In this document: in pieces, positions 1 through 13,116 of the stretch
Layout of the letters: the number at the start of each line of letters is the position of its first letter
Numbering within the stretch: the stretch's first letter is position 1
From: Pteria penguin
Lineage: Eukaryota > Mollusca > Bivalvia > Pterioida > Pteriidae
Reading direction: 5' to 3'
Assembly: GCA_035048485.1 (NCBI GenBank)
Contig: CM068582.1
Location: 38,374,596 to 38,438,595 of the forward strand
DNA length: 64,000 nt
Translations under genes and position numbers: made by a program
The notes under the pieces: model-generated
The model's database searches: none
Seen by the model: only the letters and a program-made list of their open reading frames with translations
What the model was told of the DNA's origin: nothing

Positions 1-232
1 TTGTAGAGTATGATTTGTATACAGATTAATATTGCACAAGAAATGAGTATATATTCATACAATTACAGATCTGGTTTATAAGATATAAATCCTGGCCCTA
101 TTCATTCTGTTTCCCTCATCATCTCTCATTTGAAAATCTGTTTGATAGATTAAAGAAAATCTGTATGAGCACTGTATTGTTACACTAGAATGCTTTTACT
201 TAAACCAGCACTCCACACATCTATCGAGATAA

Positions 233-481
233 TTAGTTACGCTTTTTGTGACGACTATGTCCATTTCGTTGTTGTCCTGAGTCAGAATCTTGAAGACTGC
301 GAAGCACCATAAGTATCACAAATATAGGGAACAGAAAAGGCAAGAAGAGGTACGACTTGGGGTCATCTGAAAATGAAAGTAACACTTTATCATGACCATA
401 TATAATTGCTAATTGATTGTAGTACATGGATACAGATGGTCTAATACAGTGATGAAATATTTACATATATATATATTTTTT

Positions 482-550
<69 letters not shown>

Positions 551-3500
551 CTAGAGTTGATCCAATTCTGCTCATGCTGTTCAACATACAAATATGTGTA
601 ATGTGAACTGTGAGTAAAAGTTGTGTGTGATCGTACTAGTCACTGATGTTGTTTAGCATTAAAATATTTGTGTCATCTGTATTTGTGTTAAGCATTCATG
701 GAAGATGCTGTAGACGAAACAGGAGATGCTCATGCCTCTCTGTCTCTGACCTTTCATTGTTCACAAATATCCATTGTGTTATTATATTGTTGCTTCAGTG
801 AAACAGCACCAATTATTTTTGTATCTTAATACCTTGTACATTTTACAGTTTCATTTGATTCTTGAGGTCCATACAATTATGAAATGAATTATCAATCAAG
901 ATTAACAAATACTAAAATCAAATAAGTATGACAATACAAGTAACAGGTATGATATCAGATAAGACCTATATTAATAGAGAAAGTGCAACTGATATCAAAT
1001 TTTTTTTCAATATCACATTTGCTATATATAACAAATAATATATGTATTGTGACAACATCAGATTACACAAGCATCAAGTATTACAGTAACTGTGAGAGAA
1101 TCAGAGTAGCTACACATATACATTTTGTACTACCAAACTTTGACAGGAACCCTCCCACTTGCTGAAATGGGTACTGAACCTAGGTTTGACAGGATGAAAG
1201 GCTACAGAGAGTTACACTTCCAGTGAGTGATACCAACCCACTCAGTCACAGAGACTGATTCTCTACATGATACATGTGCTTTAAATTCAAAATACATGTA
1301 ATGGTATGAGAGATAGCAAAAACTACTTCATATCATTCAAAGATTTTAGCTTACTAAATCTTTTGGTTTGAGGCAAAAACTAAAACCCTACATTTTAATT
1401 CCACTGAATTCACAAAATCATTAAAATTTTCTACCCATATGAATATCCCATTTTTAGATCTACAAAATAAATGTTAAATGTGCAGTACAATCATTGAAAA
1501 TGTGAAAATTTGTTTTCCATTTAAACTTTGTAAATATTTTGCCTACCAACCATGACTGCACTGATAATGATGATAAACCAATCTTACTGACAGAGAAATA
1601 ATTATGTTAATGAGAATAAATACTTACTGAAATCCATATTGTTCAATGCAGGCATGGTTTGTAATAAACTTTTCTTTTTCTGTATTTTATCAACATCATC
1701 TTCTTTCATAGGTTCTTTGTCATTTTCTTTAACAATAGTAACAGGTATTATCTCCCCTTTGTCTGTAGCACAAGATGAAACAGTCTTTGAGTCCATTGAA
1801 TCTTGATGATTTTTAACCACAGCATTAGTTTTATCATTATTTGCATTAAGCAATGGTTCCACTTGAATGTCATTAACCAAAGAATCTTTTGCTCTGGGTG
1901 AAAGCTGTTTTGTTGGTTCAGTTTTCGCTCGAAATAAATGAGCAAATTTCCTTCTTTCCACTTCTTGCATAGCATGCAAACGAATTTGATTCATTCGTTC
2001 TTCCATTTTTTCCAATCTCCGATTTTGCTCATTTTGAAGTTTACTTAACACGGGATCATCATCCACATTTAATTTCTCATAACTAAATGAATCTTTAATA
2101 TCACATTCCTGTCTTGCAGAAAGATGCGAATGAAGGTTTCGATTCAATGACATGGTGCTATTTCTAGAGTCAGGCAAAATAACAGAGTCTTTTGACAAGT
2201 AGCTACTAGCAATAGATAATTTTTCCAAGTCTGATGAGAGTCGATTGATTTTCAATTGGGTGACACGATGAAGAACTTCATCATCCCCAGGTGAGAGGTT
2301 ATTCAGGATATAGTCTGACAATTCCCTCTTTAGCTGTTTCTCTCTCTTACGCTTGGAGTTGGTGTGCCCCATTTTTCAGACTGAAAATTTAAAAACATTC
2401 TTAAAATATTTTACATTTAAATCGTCCAGATGATAAACATCAACTCTTCTTTCAGCTATGAGTTTTAGGTGTGAACACTATATCACAGTGTATAGTGACT
2501 CAGAGGAGAAAGATGCCAAGTTATAATATACACTGATTCATGTCATTCATTGATCATGTTATTAGAACTTTATACCAATACAACTGCCAGTAATCTATGA
2601 CATAGGAAAAGCCTCAGGAGACAAACACAACATTCGTATAAAATTGATCTTTACTCTTTTCTACTTGTTGCTCACAGCGCTGGACTAAATTCTTCATAAA
2701 CCAGAGAACACAACATATATGACATGATTTAAACATGGTAAAACATGATCAAGTCCTTATCCTCATATTCTTTATATCCAAATATCACTAAAATATAATA
2801 TACAAGCACAATGTACAACAAAAGTATCAGTAAAACTGATGGATGCTCCAAGAAGCACAGCAATAATGAAGGAAATGAATGACTCAGTATATAGAAAATC
2901 ATTGTATCAATTGTGTCATCTAAAATGTTTGAAGTCATCTGAAGTTTGTACAGCACCAAATTGAAATAGAATTGCAAAATGACTAAGAAATACTCAAACC
3001 TTTCTTTTAGTTTACCATTTTAAAGTTAAGTGAAATACTGACCAAGTTTTTTATGCTAGATGATAGTCTAATTGTGACCAAAGTATTACTTCCGATCTTG
3101 CGTCTGCTGATACGGTATCCAACTTTGAGAACACAAGGTAATTCCTTGACTAATTCATGCAAAATTTTACGGTTTGAAATACCCTCTCATGTTAGGAGAA
3201 TGATCATTGTACATTTATCCTCATAAATTTGATAGAAGTGCTATTTAAAGACACTGTTACTAGTGGTAAACTGTTCTTTAAAACCAGAAGTCTCTGTCGA
3301 GACTGGAGCTCTACTGTTCTCCTCTACTCAAACAACAATTTACCTTCAGAGAAGAAGGGGTAAAAATATATTTGGACCACACATGTATGTTTTGTATTGC
3401 ACATGCACAACTAGACCACCTACCAAACATGATGAGATCATAATTAAGTCTCACAGACATATACAATAAGAGAAGTGGGAACAAGATTTTGGGACCACGC

Positions 3501-6500
3501 CCCTTTGTGGGGCCCCAGGGGGTCCGAACTGGTCCAAAATTGCACATGCACAATTACACCACCTATCCAACAAAAGGAGACCATAATTAGGTCTCTAGGC
3601 TATATACTTTCAAAGAAAAAGAGGGAACAAGATTTTGGGACCACACCCCTTTGTGGGACCCAAGGGGGTCCGGACTGGACCAAACTTATACATGCACAAC
3701 TACATCACATATCAATCATGATGAGACTATAATTAGGTCTCTGGGACATATACCTTCAGAAAAGAAGAGGGAACAAGATTTTGGGACCACGCCCCCTGTG
3801 GGACCCGAGGAGGTCCAAACTGGTCCAAAATTGCACATGTACAACTACACCACCTATCCAACAAAATGAGACCATAATTAGGTCTCTAGGATATATACCT
3901 TCAGAGAAAAAGAGGGAACAAGATTTTGGGACCACACCCATTTGTGGGACCCCAGGGGGTCCAGACTGGACCAAAATTATACATGCACAACTAGATCACA
4001 TACCAAACATGATTAGACCATAATTAGGTCTCTGGGACATATACCTTAAGAAAAGAAGAGGGAACAAGATTTTGGGACCACGCCCCTTTGTGGGGTCCCA
4101 GGGGGTCTGGACCGGACCAAAATTGCACATGCACAACTACACCACCTATCCAACAAAATGAGACCATAATTAGGTCTCTATGATATATACCTTAAGAGAA
4201 AATGAGGGAACAAGATTTTGGAACCACGCCCCTTTTTGGGACCCCAGGGGGTCCGGACCAGACCAAAATTATACATGCACAACTACATCACATACCAAAC
4301 ATGATGAGACCATAATTAGGTCTCTGGGACATATACTTTCAGAAAAGAAGAGGGAACAAGATTTTGTGACCACGCCCCTTTGTGGGGTCCAAGGGGGTCC
4401 GGACTAGACCAAAATTGCACATGCACAACTAGACCACCTATCCAACAAAATGAGACCATAATTAGGTCTCTGGGACATATACCTTAAGGATAGAAGAGGG
4501 AACAAGAATTTGGGACCACACCCTTTTGTGGGACCCCAGGGGGGGACGGACCAGGCCAAAATAATAAATGCACAACTAGATCACATACCAAACATGATGA
4601 GACCATAATTAGGTCTCTGGGACATATACCTTAAGAATAGAAGAGGGAACAAGATTTTGGGACCACACCCCTTTCTGGGAATCCAGGGGGTCCGGACCGT
4701 ACCAAAATTGCACATGCACAACTAGACCACCTATATAACAAAATGAGACCATAATTAGGTCTCTATGATATATACCTTCAGAAATGAAAAGGGAACAAGA
4801 TTTTGGGACCACGCCCCTTTTGTAGGGGCCCCAGGGGGTCCAGACCAGACCAAAATTGCACATGCACAACTAGACCAGCTACAAAACATGATGAGACCAT
4901 AATTAGGTCTCTGGGATATATACAATCAGAGAAGAAGAGGGAACAAGATTTTGGGACCACGCCCTTTTGTGGGCCCCCAAGGGGTCGGAACTGGACCAAA
5001 ATTGCACATGCACAACTAGACCACCTACCCAACAAGAAGAACCCATAATAAGGTCTCTGGGGTATATACCTTCAGAGGAGAAGAGGGAACAAAAAATTGT
5101 TTACGGACGGACGTCCGGACAACGGACGAAGGACCATCGCATGAGCTCGACTGGTCGAGACCAGTAGAGCTAAAAACCCAGCATATATATGTACTTATGC
5201 ATATAAAACGTTTTGTTCAGTCAAGCAAGGTAAATTCATATTGCAATATGTGTTGTATTGTTACATGTATCAATATAACCATACCTGAAGAATTAACCAC
5301 TTCATTTGAATTCAACCAAAAGTGATCTTAAAAACAGTGACATAACTTAAACATGATCTTAAGACTGAGTATTAAATAAGAAATCAATGTTGATAACAAA
5401 CTTAGTAAATAATCTTCAATATCCAAAGATATATGTTATTTAAAACTGTCTAATGAAACTGTATTTGAAACACAAACATATATGTACTTAATGATCTCTT
5501 CTTTGTCGTGTATCTCTATTAAAAATGTTGTCCTTCATAAAACTGTCCCACATTAACAACAAACAATCAAAAACACACAGAAGTCAATACATATCGGTTT
5601 TCGCTAGGATTTCAATCACCTGACATCTGTTGCCAATATTTATAAATAAAAGTTGCCTTAGAAAAGAAATAGATTTGATAGTACTAAAGCTATACATTTA
5701 TTTCTGATCATTGATTTGTACTTGTTCTGTTTATAGAACAATACAGGGAAGAAATGCTTCACATTATTTATGTGATGGTTGTAACAAGCTACATGTCCCG
5801 TCAGATAAAGTACTTTTTACTTAATAAATTGTCGTATTAACACATCCCTCTGAAAACTTTTAAAAAGAATTTTATAATAACAAATATACATACACTTTGT
5901 TAAATTATCCATTTATCCATAGTACTAAAAAATCAACAAAAGGTATCTTTCTCCAGTCACGTGATACAGGTGTAGGTTGCCAGGGTAACAGCTGACTCAG
6001 ATTTTGTCACGGCTACGTCATTATATAATCTCTTCACCAAGTGTTACGCTGTAGCATTTATGTTTACCTTACCCCTGTGTACAATCTACGTCAGAAAGCT
6101 TACATTCATTTAATTCTTCATAAACAGCCGTATCATACACAACAAATATGATTTACTCAATAAAAAAAACTGTGCATCAACGATTAATTTTTTCCCTGTG
6201 TATCGCTTATAGTATTCGTACACTCTAAATTATATTTGAAAATTAAAGCATTTTCCCGAAAACTATGACACGGAAAAACCAGTGGGAAGGAAATACATAA
6301 TGACGACAGTTTTCTTATTCTAATTACAACCGGAATGAACTTTTAATGCTGATAATCCCCGGATATTACTAAAAAGATAAGCTTATCCCAATTCCGTTTT
6401 AAGTAGATTAAATCAATTCCAAAACTTCCCTTTTACTTTAATTTTACAAACTACATCATCAAAACAGCAAACTAAAATCAAGAACCACCGACACCAAGTA

Positions 6501-7300
6501 TGACTTAAAACTTTATTTCTCCTTTTTATTAATATCTAGATGTACACTTGTGAATGTGGAAAAAAAAATGATATCACCAAAATCGACTTATTCTACGCAA
6601 TTTCGTCCTTCTTAGATAAACAGAAAAAACAAAGTATGATAAAGCCTCGTTATTCAGATTGACTGTGGATTGCAATCACATGAGTCATGGACTACAGGAC
6701 GTAACAGTGATGTAGATATGACACATAAAAACCATCCCCGGGCTAGCATCGTGACACTACCGTATAACACAGACAACATAGACTTACCAAAGGTCAGTCA
6801 AACCGCCTTGTGTCATCCACCTGAAAAGAAATAAAAATCTTATTATATGTCCCAATGTAATATAAATAAAAAAGTCTTAATAAAAGATGTTTCAAGAATG
6901 AAATCTCCCACAGATAAAATCTCAATAGTTTAGGTGTGCTCTCGTTCACTTACGAACTATGTATCGTCATTTACATTAAATGGTGAACGAAAAGCACATT
7001 TCATTGGAATATGTTAAATGCATATATAAAAACAATGATAAATGCATTCCTCGTTCATTCAAACGCTAATTAATTGTCACAGCAGTGACATAACTGTCAG
7101 ATCCAATGTAATACCAACTTACCTGTATAAAAGTAACATGTTTGTTCACTAATAAATCAAAACCAAAACAAGTGTCCAAAATACGATATAACAATAATAC
7201 GTTAAGATAATCTGAAGCCAGATAAGACGATTACCGATGCCTAATGCAACAGTGTTTGATGGAATCCGTAAAGCAATTAGTGAGCAGTAATCAGTGGGGG
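233..7300 (-). CDS. Uncharacterised coiled-coil, C-terminally membrane-anchored protein (two coding exons plus 5' UTR exons)
   Basis: I do not recognise the family. The coding part joins exon 2372-1628 (donor GTAAGT) to exon 366-233 (acceptor TTTTCAG); phases agree and give 292 residues. The N-terminus is strongly basic ([13 protein letters not shown]). Gly2 is present, but His3 is disfavoured for N-myristoylation. Residues about 108-146 are charged and heptad-like, probably a coiled coil. Residues about 254-270 ([17 protein letters not shown]) form one hydrophobic segment, followed by a basic 22-residue tail, which is the layout of a tail-anchored ER or mitochondrial outer-membrane protein. 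Two upstream non-coding exons are likely: one ending at 7123 (CAG|GTAAGT) and a 33-nt exon at 6820-6788 with good splice sites; the coding exon's acceptor is at 2381. The transcription start near 7300 is approximate. Introns hold a tandem-repeat element (3307-5171). Gene reality is fairly sure; function is unknown. Confidence 0.72.
485..546. repeat. (TA)n microsatellite
   Basis: About 30 uninterrupted TA dinucleotides in the last intron of the tail-anchored protein gene. It generates a spurious Tyr-Ile ORF on both strands. Confidence 0.95.
600..1600. other. Intron sequence without recognised genes
   Basis: AT-rich intron between the two coding exons of the tail-anchored protein gene. A degenerate stretch around 1165-1255 resembles the tRNA-like head of a minus-strand SINE (gggtactgaaccta followed by cactcagtcacagagac), but it is too decayed to call. 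Nothing else is supported. Confidence 0.4.
2815..2935 (+). repeat. Fragment of the ATGCTCCC-ended repeat family
   Basis: The stretch with agtatcagtaaaactgatgg, then atgctcc and gactcagtatatagaaaatc, is nearly identical to 22525-22685, the head of the element in the last UBXN10 intron. This is a dispersed copy truncated before the tandem core. Confidence 0.75.
3307..5171 (+). mobile_element. TIR-bounded element with a 146-bp tandem core
   Basis: The outer ends are a perfect 10-bp inverted repeat: AGCTCTACTG at 3307-3316 and CAGTAGAGCT at 5162-5171. The core is a tandem array in which the anchor ACAAGATTTTGGGACC (with minor variants) recurs at 3481, 3627, 3773, 3918, 4064, 4210, 4356, 4502, 4649, 4795, 4943 and 5089, so the spacing is 145-148 bp. 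Between about 3540 and 4620 two monomer types alternate (cacctatccaac type and atcacataccaaac type), giving a 292-bp higher-order unit. The right end carries short CGGACG repeats and a CTCGAC/GTCGAG palindrome. No transposase is visible, so it is non-autonomous. It lies in an intron of the tail-anchored protein gene. The short overlapping ORFs in it are repeat artefacts. Confidence 0.85.
5172..6787. other. AT-rich intron, no gene seen
   Basis: Part of the long 5' intron of the minus-strand tail-anchored protein gene. I see no ORF, RNA gene or clear repeat. Around 5955-6010 there is a slightly GC-richer patch with a CACGTGA E-box-like motif, not enough to call a promoter. Confidence 0.4.
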
Positions 7301-7434
7301 AGTGACTCACGCGCTCACCAATCCAACAAACGCTACAAATTTCACAGTGAGTGCATACATATTAAATCAACGGCGTAAACCTCCAATGATCTACCACTGT
7401 GCCACAGAACAGACTTGCCTACATCCGCCCCTAC
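7124..7434. promoter_or_regulatory. Putative bidirectional promoter region
   Basis: This interval lies between the first probable minus-strand exon (ending at 7123 with CAG|GTAAGT) and the first candidate plus-strand ATG at 7435. It holds a CCAAT-type motif (caccaatcc, 7317-7325) and a GC-richer patch (gtgactcacgcgctcacc). Divergent arrangement is inferred. The minus-strand side is better supported than the plus-strand side. Confidence 0.4.
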
Positions 7435-10400
7435 ATGGCTACCTACATCACTAGAGAGGATGACTTCACAGACAGTGGAATCCCATTGACGTACGCCTCT
7501 GCAGAGTACCTTAAACAGAGTGTTCCTTCAACGTCTGATGTAAAACGTAAAATTCTCGGGCACGTTTCCAAAACGATTTCTCAAAATAGATCGACATGGA
7601 AAATATGATGATGGATTTAAATGAGCCGAGGTGGTACAGCAAGAACATTTAATTCATCAAAGCACTTGTTTATGATGCAGCTGCTTTTGTTAATACTGCT
7701 TCAAATCGCCAAGAGAAATGATCACACCTTTGCCAAGATATCAATTAAATACTATACCTCTACATCGACATTGTGTACTGCAACATCAACATGTTCTGTC
7801 TATGATATCGAGAGAGAATCATGCATATTTCACCTGATTTCCTTGTCCCACTTACCACCTAAGAATATCTTTATGATATCCTTTTTGTGAATACCTACCA
7901 CGCTGTACAGACGCTAAGATACTATTGCAAACCAATGAAACCTTGCCCATTACATCATTTTCCTTTGACGTTTTCACAAAAAGGACAATTTAAAAGAAAA
8001 AGCAAGGTAGAGAAGAATGACAGAACTTGCCTTTATCACATATAAATGCAATTTGAAAATATTAATTTTGTTCTTTTCTTTGTCAAGAACAGCTTCTAAG
8101 TCAATGAGTCAAATAGTATAGGGGTTTGCCGTAAACAGTTCATGTTCCCTATTCATTCAGTTGCTTCTTTTATATTACTAATATTAATTATACATTACAA
8201 AGCTCCTGAACACTACAATTTGACGTCTATGGTCCTAACGTAAATTATAGAGAAGATGATTCTAATGTGGTCCATAGAGAAACCCAAATAGTCATTCGTT
8301 GATTTTAAGAATCTAGGGCTCAATGATGATGTAGATTATGACAGTGCCGTAGGAAGCATTTCAAAAATTTAGTTTCGTTTCCTAACATGACAAAGAAGGG
8401 TCGATGATCGACCAGAAATGGGAGGCCTGATAAAGTAAGAGGAACGGGACCTTGGACGTCAAGTGAGTTTAAACGCTGCATTGGAACTCGCTGTAGCCTG
8501 TCCCTTGTCAAGGGCTTCGACTCCATACCTTGTCAGGGCTAGTGGAAAGGTATGGCCACTGTTAATACCGACAGTCAGTGGCTTATTCTATGTATTCCAC
8601 TTATGATTGAAAATTATTGAAGCGACGTAAACCCCCAACCAAGCAATGAACATTTCCATACCAAAGATTATGTCTATCGTATAATTCTTTTAATTTTATT
8701 CTGCTATCAGGTTAAAAAGATAAAATATCATTATTTCCTTTTCCGCTGAAACTTTATTATTGATGTTAATTAATTATATCACTGCGTTTTACTCTGCAAC
8801 AATACATGATTAACTATAAATAATAAATCTTCTAATACTAGTTCTAGATTTCAGGGGGGGGGGGGGGTTGTTTTTGTTTTTCTCCTTCTTTCATTATTAT
8901 TATTATTTTTTGTTTTGTTTCGTTGTTGTTTGTTATTATCATTGTTATTATGAGGTGCTGTCTACACCTTCCTATATGTCTACATCTACTTCTTTTAGGC
9001 GGAGAAAAGTGTTTGGAAGTCGGAGTTTCTAGTTATTGTGGAAAAAGACAATGGTGATTCTGGAAAGGTACCCGATGATGAGGGACTGCACTCGGTTACC
9101 AAAATTATCAGATAGCGAACACTTGTTCGTCAAGTTTTATGCAGTATGGAAGAGTACTGGTCCAGTAACAGTTCCCAGACGATTTTTAAGGTTTTCGGCA
9201 AACAACTTTCGCTGAAGTAAACCAAAATACATGAAGTTTGGTATAGTGCATGGTTTACCCATTATGTATAGAACAAGGATAAAACTCATGCATTAACCAA
9301 ACATTTTAAAGAACGGGGGGGGGGCAGCCCCTCCCCCACTTTTCGGCCGATCAGGTTGTTATCTAATTTATTAAACTATTTTCTTTAAACTATTCTTAAC
9401 ATGCAATTGATTTGCAATCTTATAAGTTGTATTGCAGCAGTATGTATAAATTTGTTCTTTTCTTTCTGAACGTTACTAGATAAAAGTGTTGGGGCTCTGG
9501 AATACATTTACTCCTGCAAACACAGGTGCAATTTTCCATTCCTCTTGGTGCCTCTAAGTTGAAATGACTGACCCTTTATTATTAACTGTAAGCACTGGCG
9601 AATTTTGAGGGGGGGGATAGCAGCCTCACTTGGGTCTGAAAATTTTACCAAAAAAGGTTATTTTTGGACATTTTGAAGGCTCCCCCTTTCCAGACTGAAT
9701 AGTGGAAAACAGTAATCATGGCAGGCTGCAACCCCCTTTCAAAAATTTCTAGATCCACCTATATGTCTAGCTCTATGCGATTCAAGCAAGATTCCTTGAC
9801 ACACAAAATGGCTTAAAACAGTGGTATCATATTGCAAATTTTGTTTTGAATTTACAAGTCCACCCACCCACCACTTTTGAATAGCTTTTTATGGGCCTGT
9901 CTACTTATAATTATTGTAAGTGGATAAAAAGACAAGATATTTGATAAAGTCAAAGGTCAATCTCTTATAAAAATGCTTATGATGAAAATATTGCATTATT
10001 TGACATTAAAAACTGGTTTTATGTTCATTGATCAAGAGCACCTTTCCCCTGCATATGGATATTGAAAGTATGTCAGAATGCTATAAACAAAATCAGATAG
10101 AAGGCATAAATCAAAACTTTTACCAGAAAAATCTTATTCTCCTTTAAATATAATTTCTTTTGCATAAGAAAAATTTGAATGATTTCTTGCCCATTATGCT
10201 CAACCAGCAAAACGTCTGGGAACTGTTACATTACCAGTACTGTTTCTTCTTTGTTGTGTGTTGCAGGCTATGATATAGTCAGCTATCAGTCTGCAACTTG
10301 AAAAGATTGCAGACTTTTCAGACTATGTCCATCCTTACCTTTATGTTCTGGTGATGTTCACAACTAAGGTATTACCTACATCAATGTAATAATGATGCGA

Positions 10401-13053
10401 CTGCTTCTTGTGTACTTTCTAATATTCTGACAAGTTCTATTTACCAGTTGGAATTTTTTTTTGTAAGAATGATTACAGTCTTGTGTCATGGCACACCCAA
10501 ACTCTTTGTGAGTTTTAGAAAATTGTTAGACTTGCAGCAAAAAAATCAGTTATGTTATTGGTTTACATTGAAAACTCCCCCTTAATGTACATATACAAAG
10601 TACATCAATCTTTGCTGCATTGGCAAAAAGTAAAGGAAATGGGACTTCAAACTGTCATTCAACATGCACACAATTATGCATACATGTATACATGAGATAA
10701 GTACATACGGTAACACTACTAACCCAAAGAAGGAACATAAGTTAGTCAAGCATGTGACTTAACATAATGTAACAAGGAAGAGAGCAAACGTTTGTCTTCA
10801 CATTATCAGACACATATAAAGTTATGATGTTCTTGACTGAATTTCCCTCTCATAGTCATAAAAATACCCATGAGAGGTATTATTGATTTGTAGTAAATCA
10901 TAATTGCACTATACAATTCCTACTAGTCCATTGTAATACATGTATCAATTTAACACAGAATTGATTTTATGTCTACAGTTAATTACAAAGTGATATTAAC
11001 TACTATAGGTTCAAATTTTGTTCAATTTCTAACATGTTGATCACAAGTTACCAGAGAGGTACTCTTTAGTTTTTGAGCAAAATTGAACGATACTCAATAT
11101 TTAGAAAAATCTACATGTATTTTTTCTAAATCTGTTGACATTGTTGTCAAACAATGTATCTCAAAATTCCAATTGTTTATTTTCTTTTTTTTATTTCTTT
11201 ATTTCCTAATTCTATTTCATTCTGATGGGCCATGCTGAAGAATGATAGGGTCAAACTAGGGTTTCTATCATACATATATAATTCATTTTCTTTCTTCTGT
11301 TTTTGTTTTACATCACATCATGATTACTTCGCATATAGGTTGCAGACAGCTTTCTTATGCTATGTGCACAAATTTTATACTACGTATGCGTAGATGTAGT
11401 CTTTAAAGCTTAGACCCAAAATATGGCTACTTAAATCCAGCCTTTATTGACACAGATTTAGGTCGGCCTAATTTAAGTCTTGAGACTAAGCTTAGTCTTA
11501 GGGCCTAAAGTCGTCGGTAGTCCCTTTGATGAAACAGATTTGATCAAATGCATTCTGGTCTGAATTAAGTCAAGGTTAGCATTGCCATTTAAAAGAATTC
11601 TACCGGTATCTTCTTCAGGTACATGGGTCTCATGCATGGGTACACTGTAAATATTCATTACGAAATGAACTATATATAAGCTGTGCTGGCACCATGATTA
11701 TGATATAGTTCTAAGTATTTCTGACTTGGAATAACTAGCCTGACAAATTACACCACATTTAAAGTGAAATTGTCATGAATCAACTGTTTTGGTTGGATTA
11801 AAGTTAAACATGTCATGTGATTAATATGTATTTTCCCATACCGCGGGACCCAGTAAAGAGTATTAATCATTCATAAATGCCTTGGCATTTTACATTGACT
11901 TTTGATGTTAAGTCATAATCAAGTGCAATCTTTCATAACTTCATGCCTTATCAAAAAGTACACCACAAATGAAGTTTTCGATAATATATTAGAGACTACG
12001 AGTGATATAAATTTGTTAAAAGGTCACTTAGTGGGATTATACAGGATGATGCAGGGTAAAATCTCATACCTAGCTTGACTCATACTTTGCCCAGTATGAG
12101 ATATACTGAACCTGTATCATCCTGTGCAACCCTACAAGGGACAATTATGTAATCAATTGTAACAGACAGGAGAAAAGGATGTTTCCAAACCCCGGAATCG
12201 AGCACAGAATCTTCCCCTATGAAGGTTGATGCTCTCACCATTGATCTACATGTATCAGGCTGATAGCTGTCCATCACACAATAATACACAACTCTGATGG
12301 CTATTTGGATGGCTCATATGATAGAATTTCGATTATAATGCAAACCTGTATGACATTTGTTTATTTCCATCCTCTGTCGAGACCTATATTTCAAAAAAAT
12401 AGATCAACATGGCTGTTCACCACATATTTTATTTTCAGTAACTTTCCAAGATAACGTCTGTAACATTGATAAGCAGCTGAATGAAGTGAGAACCTTACAG
12501 CATTTAAGTGGTGAAACTCTGATCCTTTGGAAGATTGTGAAAATTCCATGTCTTCATGCAAGTATGTTCTGACCAGAAGTCTGAGAAAACCAGATAATAT
12601 TTTTCAACTTTTCTGTTATAATTTCTTATGAAAATATTGTCAGATTATATGTCTTCTTGTTCACTCCTGTTCATTATATCTTTTACATTACTTAAGTGGA
12701 ATTCTTCAATAAATATATAAAATAAACCACTGACTTGTATAAATTGAATATTTATGAAGTGATCATACTTCATTATTGGTAAATCTTTACGCTCCCATTT
12801 CAAGGCATTTGAATATATCGCCCCGAAAGTACATGAATTTACCAAAAAAAAAAAAAAAAATATATATCCAGTTTGAGGTTTTATCATTGTTGAAATTTCA
12901 TAAAATCTTGACAATATGGAATCCCAAAGTAATGTACGTAGACAGAGAGAGTTCTAACATATTTAAATTATAGCCTCAGCCTGTGCTGCGCTAGAAGCCG
13001 ATGACTCATCACCATCATCAAAGAGGATCAAAATAGAAATTCATAATCACTGA
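7435..13053 (+). CDS. Tentative multi-exon gene, product unrecognised
   Basis: This is a low-confidence model assembled by eye. Candidate exons are 7435-7539 (MATYITREDD start, donor GTAAAA), 8999-9067 (acceptor CTTTTAG), 10279-10368, possibly 11339-11383 and 11619-11646, then 12439-12561 (acceptor ATTTTCAG, donor GTATGT) and 12974-13053 (ends KRIKIEIHNH, stop TGA). All joins are in phase and give about 179 residues. The last two exons are best supported: their phases match without adjustment and the tail EADDSSPSSKRIKIE reads like a nuclear protein C-terminus. The acceptor at 10279 (gatatag) is weak; a better-looking acceptor 12 nt upstream would add an in-frame stop. The opposite strand is also open over 12581-12497 with plausible splice sites, so strand is not certain. 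No family is recognised. Confidence 0.3.
9152..10242. mobile_element. Non-autonomous DNA transposon with about 35-bp TIRs
   Basis: The left end reads gtactggtccagtaacagtt then cccagacg (from about 9154). The right end, read in reverse complement from about 10240, gives agtactggtaatgtaacagt then tcccagacg. The two ends thus form an imperfect inverted repeat of about 35 bp around a 1.1-kb body with G-rich tracts and no transposase ORF. Confidence 0.65.
12140..12275 (-). repeat. tRNA-derived SINE, family B
   Basis: In reverse complement this reads gatcaatggtgagagcatca, then a GCTCGATTCCGGGG B-box-like stretch and a tail ending ctcctgtctgttaca. The order matches the copies at 59722-59830 and 59960-60120. 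It is degenerate and not a functional tRNA gene. Confidence 0.55.
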
Positions 13054-13116
13054 TTAAATGCCCTTTGAGAAATCTTTATATGAAGATATATCTTATTTGT
13101 AACATTTAAAACTTAC

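Noticed and set aside
3263..5167. Many short ORFs on both strands
   Set aside because: They come from the 146-bp tandem array and have no independent support.
8320..8526. 68-codon minus-strand ORF in a GC-richer patch
   Set aside because: It may be part of an old repeat; there are no splice sites or family resemblance.
12974..13053. Minus-strand reading of this exon (FDDGDESSASSAAQAEA)
   Set aside because: The frame has a stop immediately after the only acceptor and no donor before its own stop; the plus-strand reading fits splice sites and phase better.
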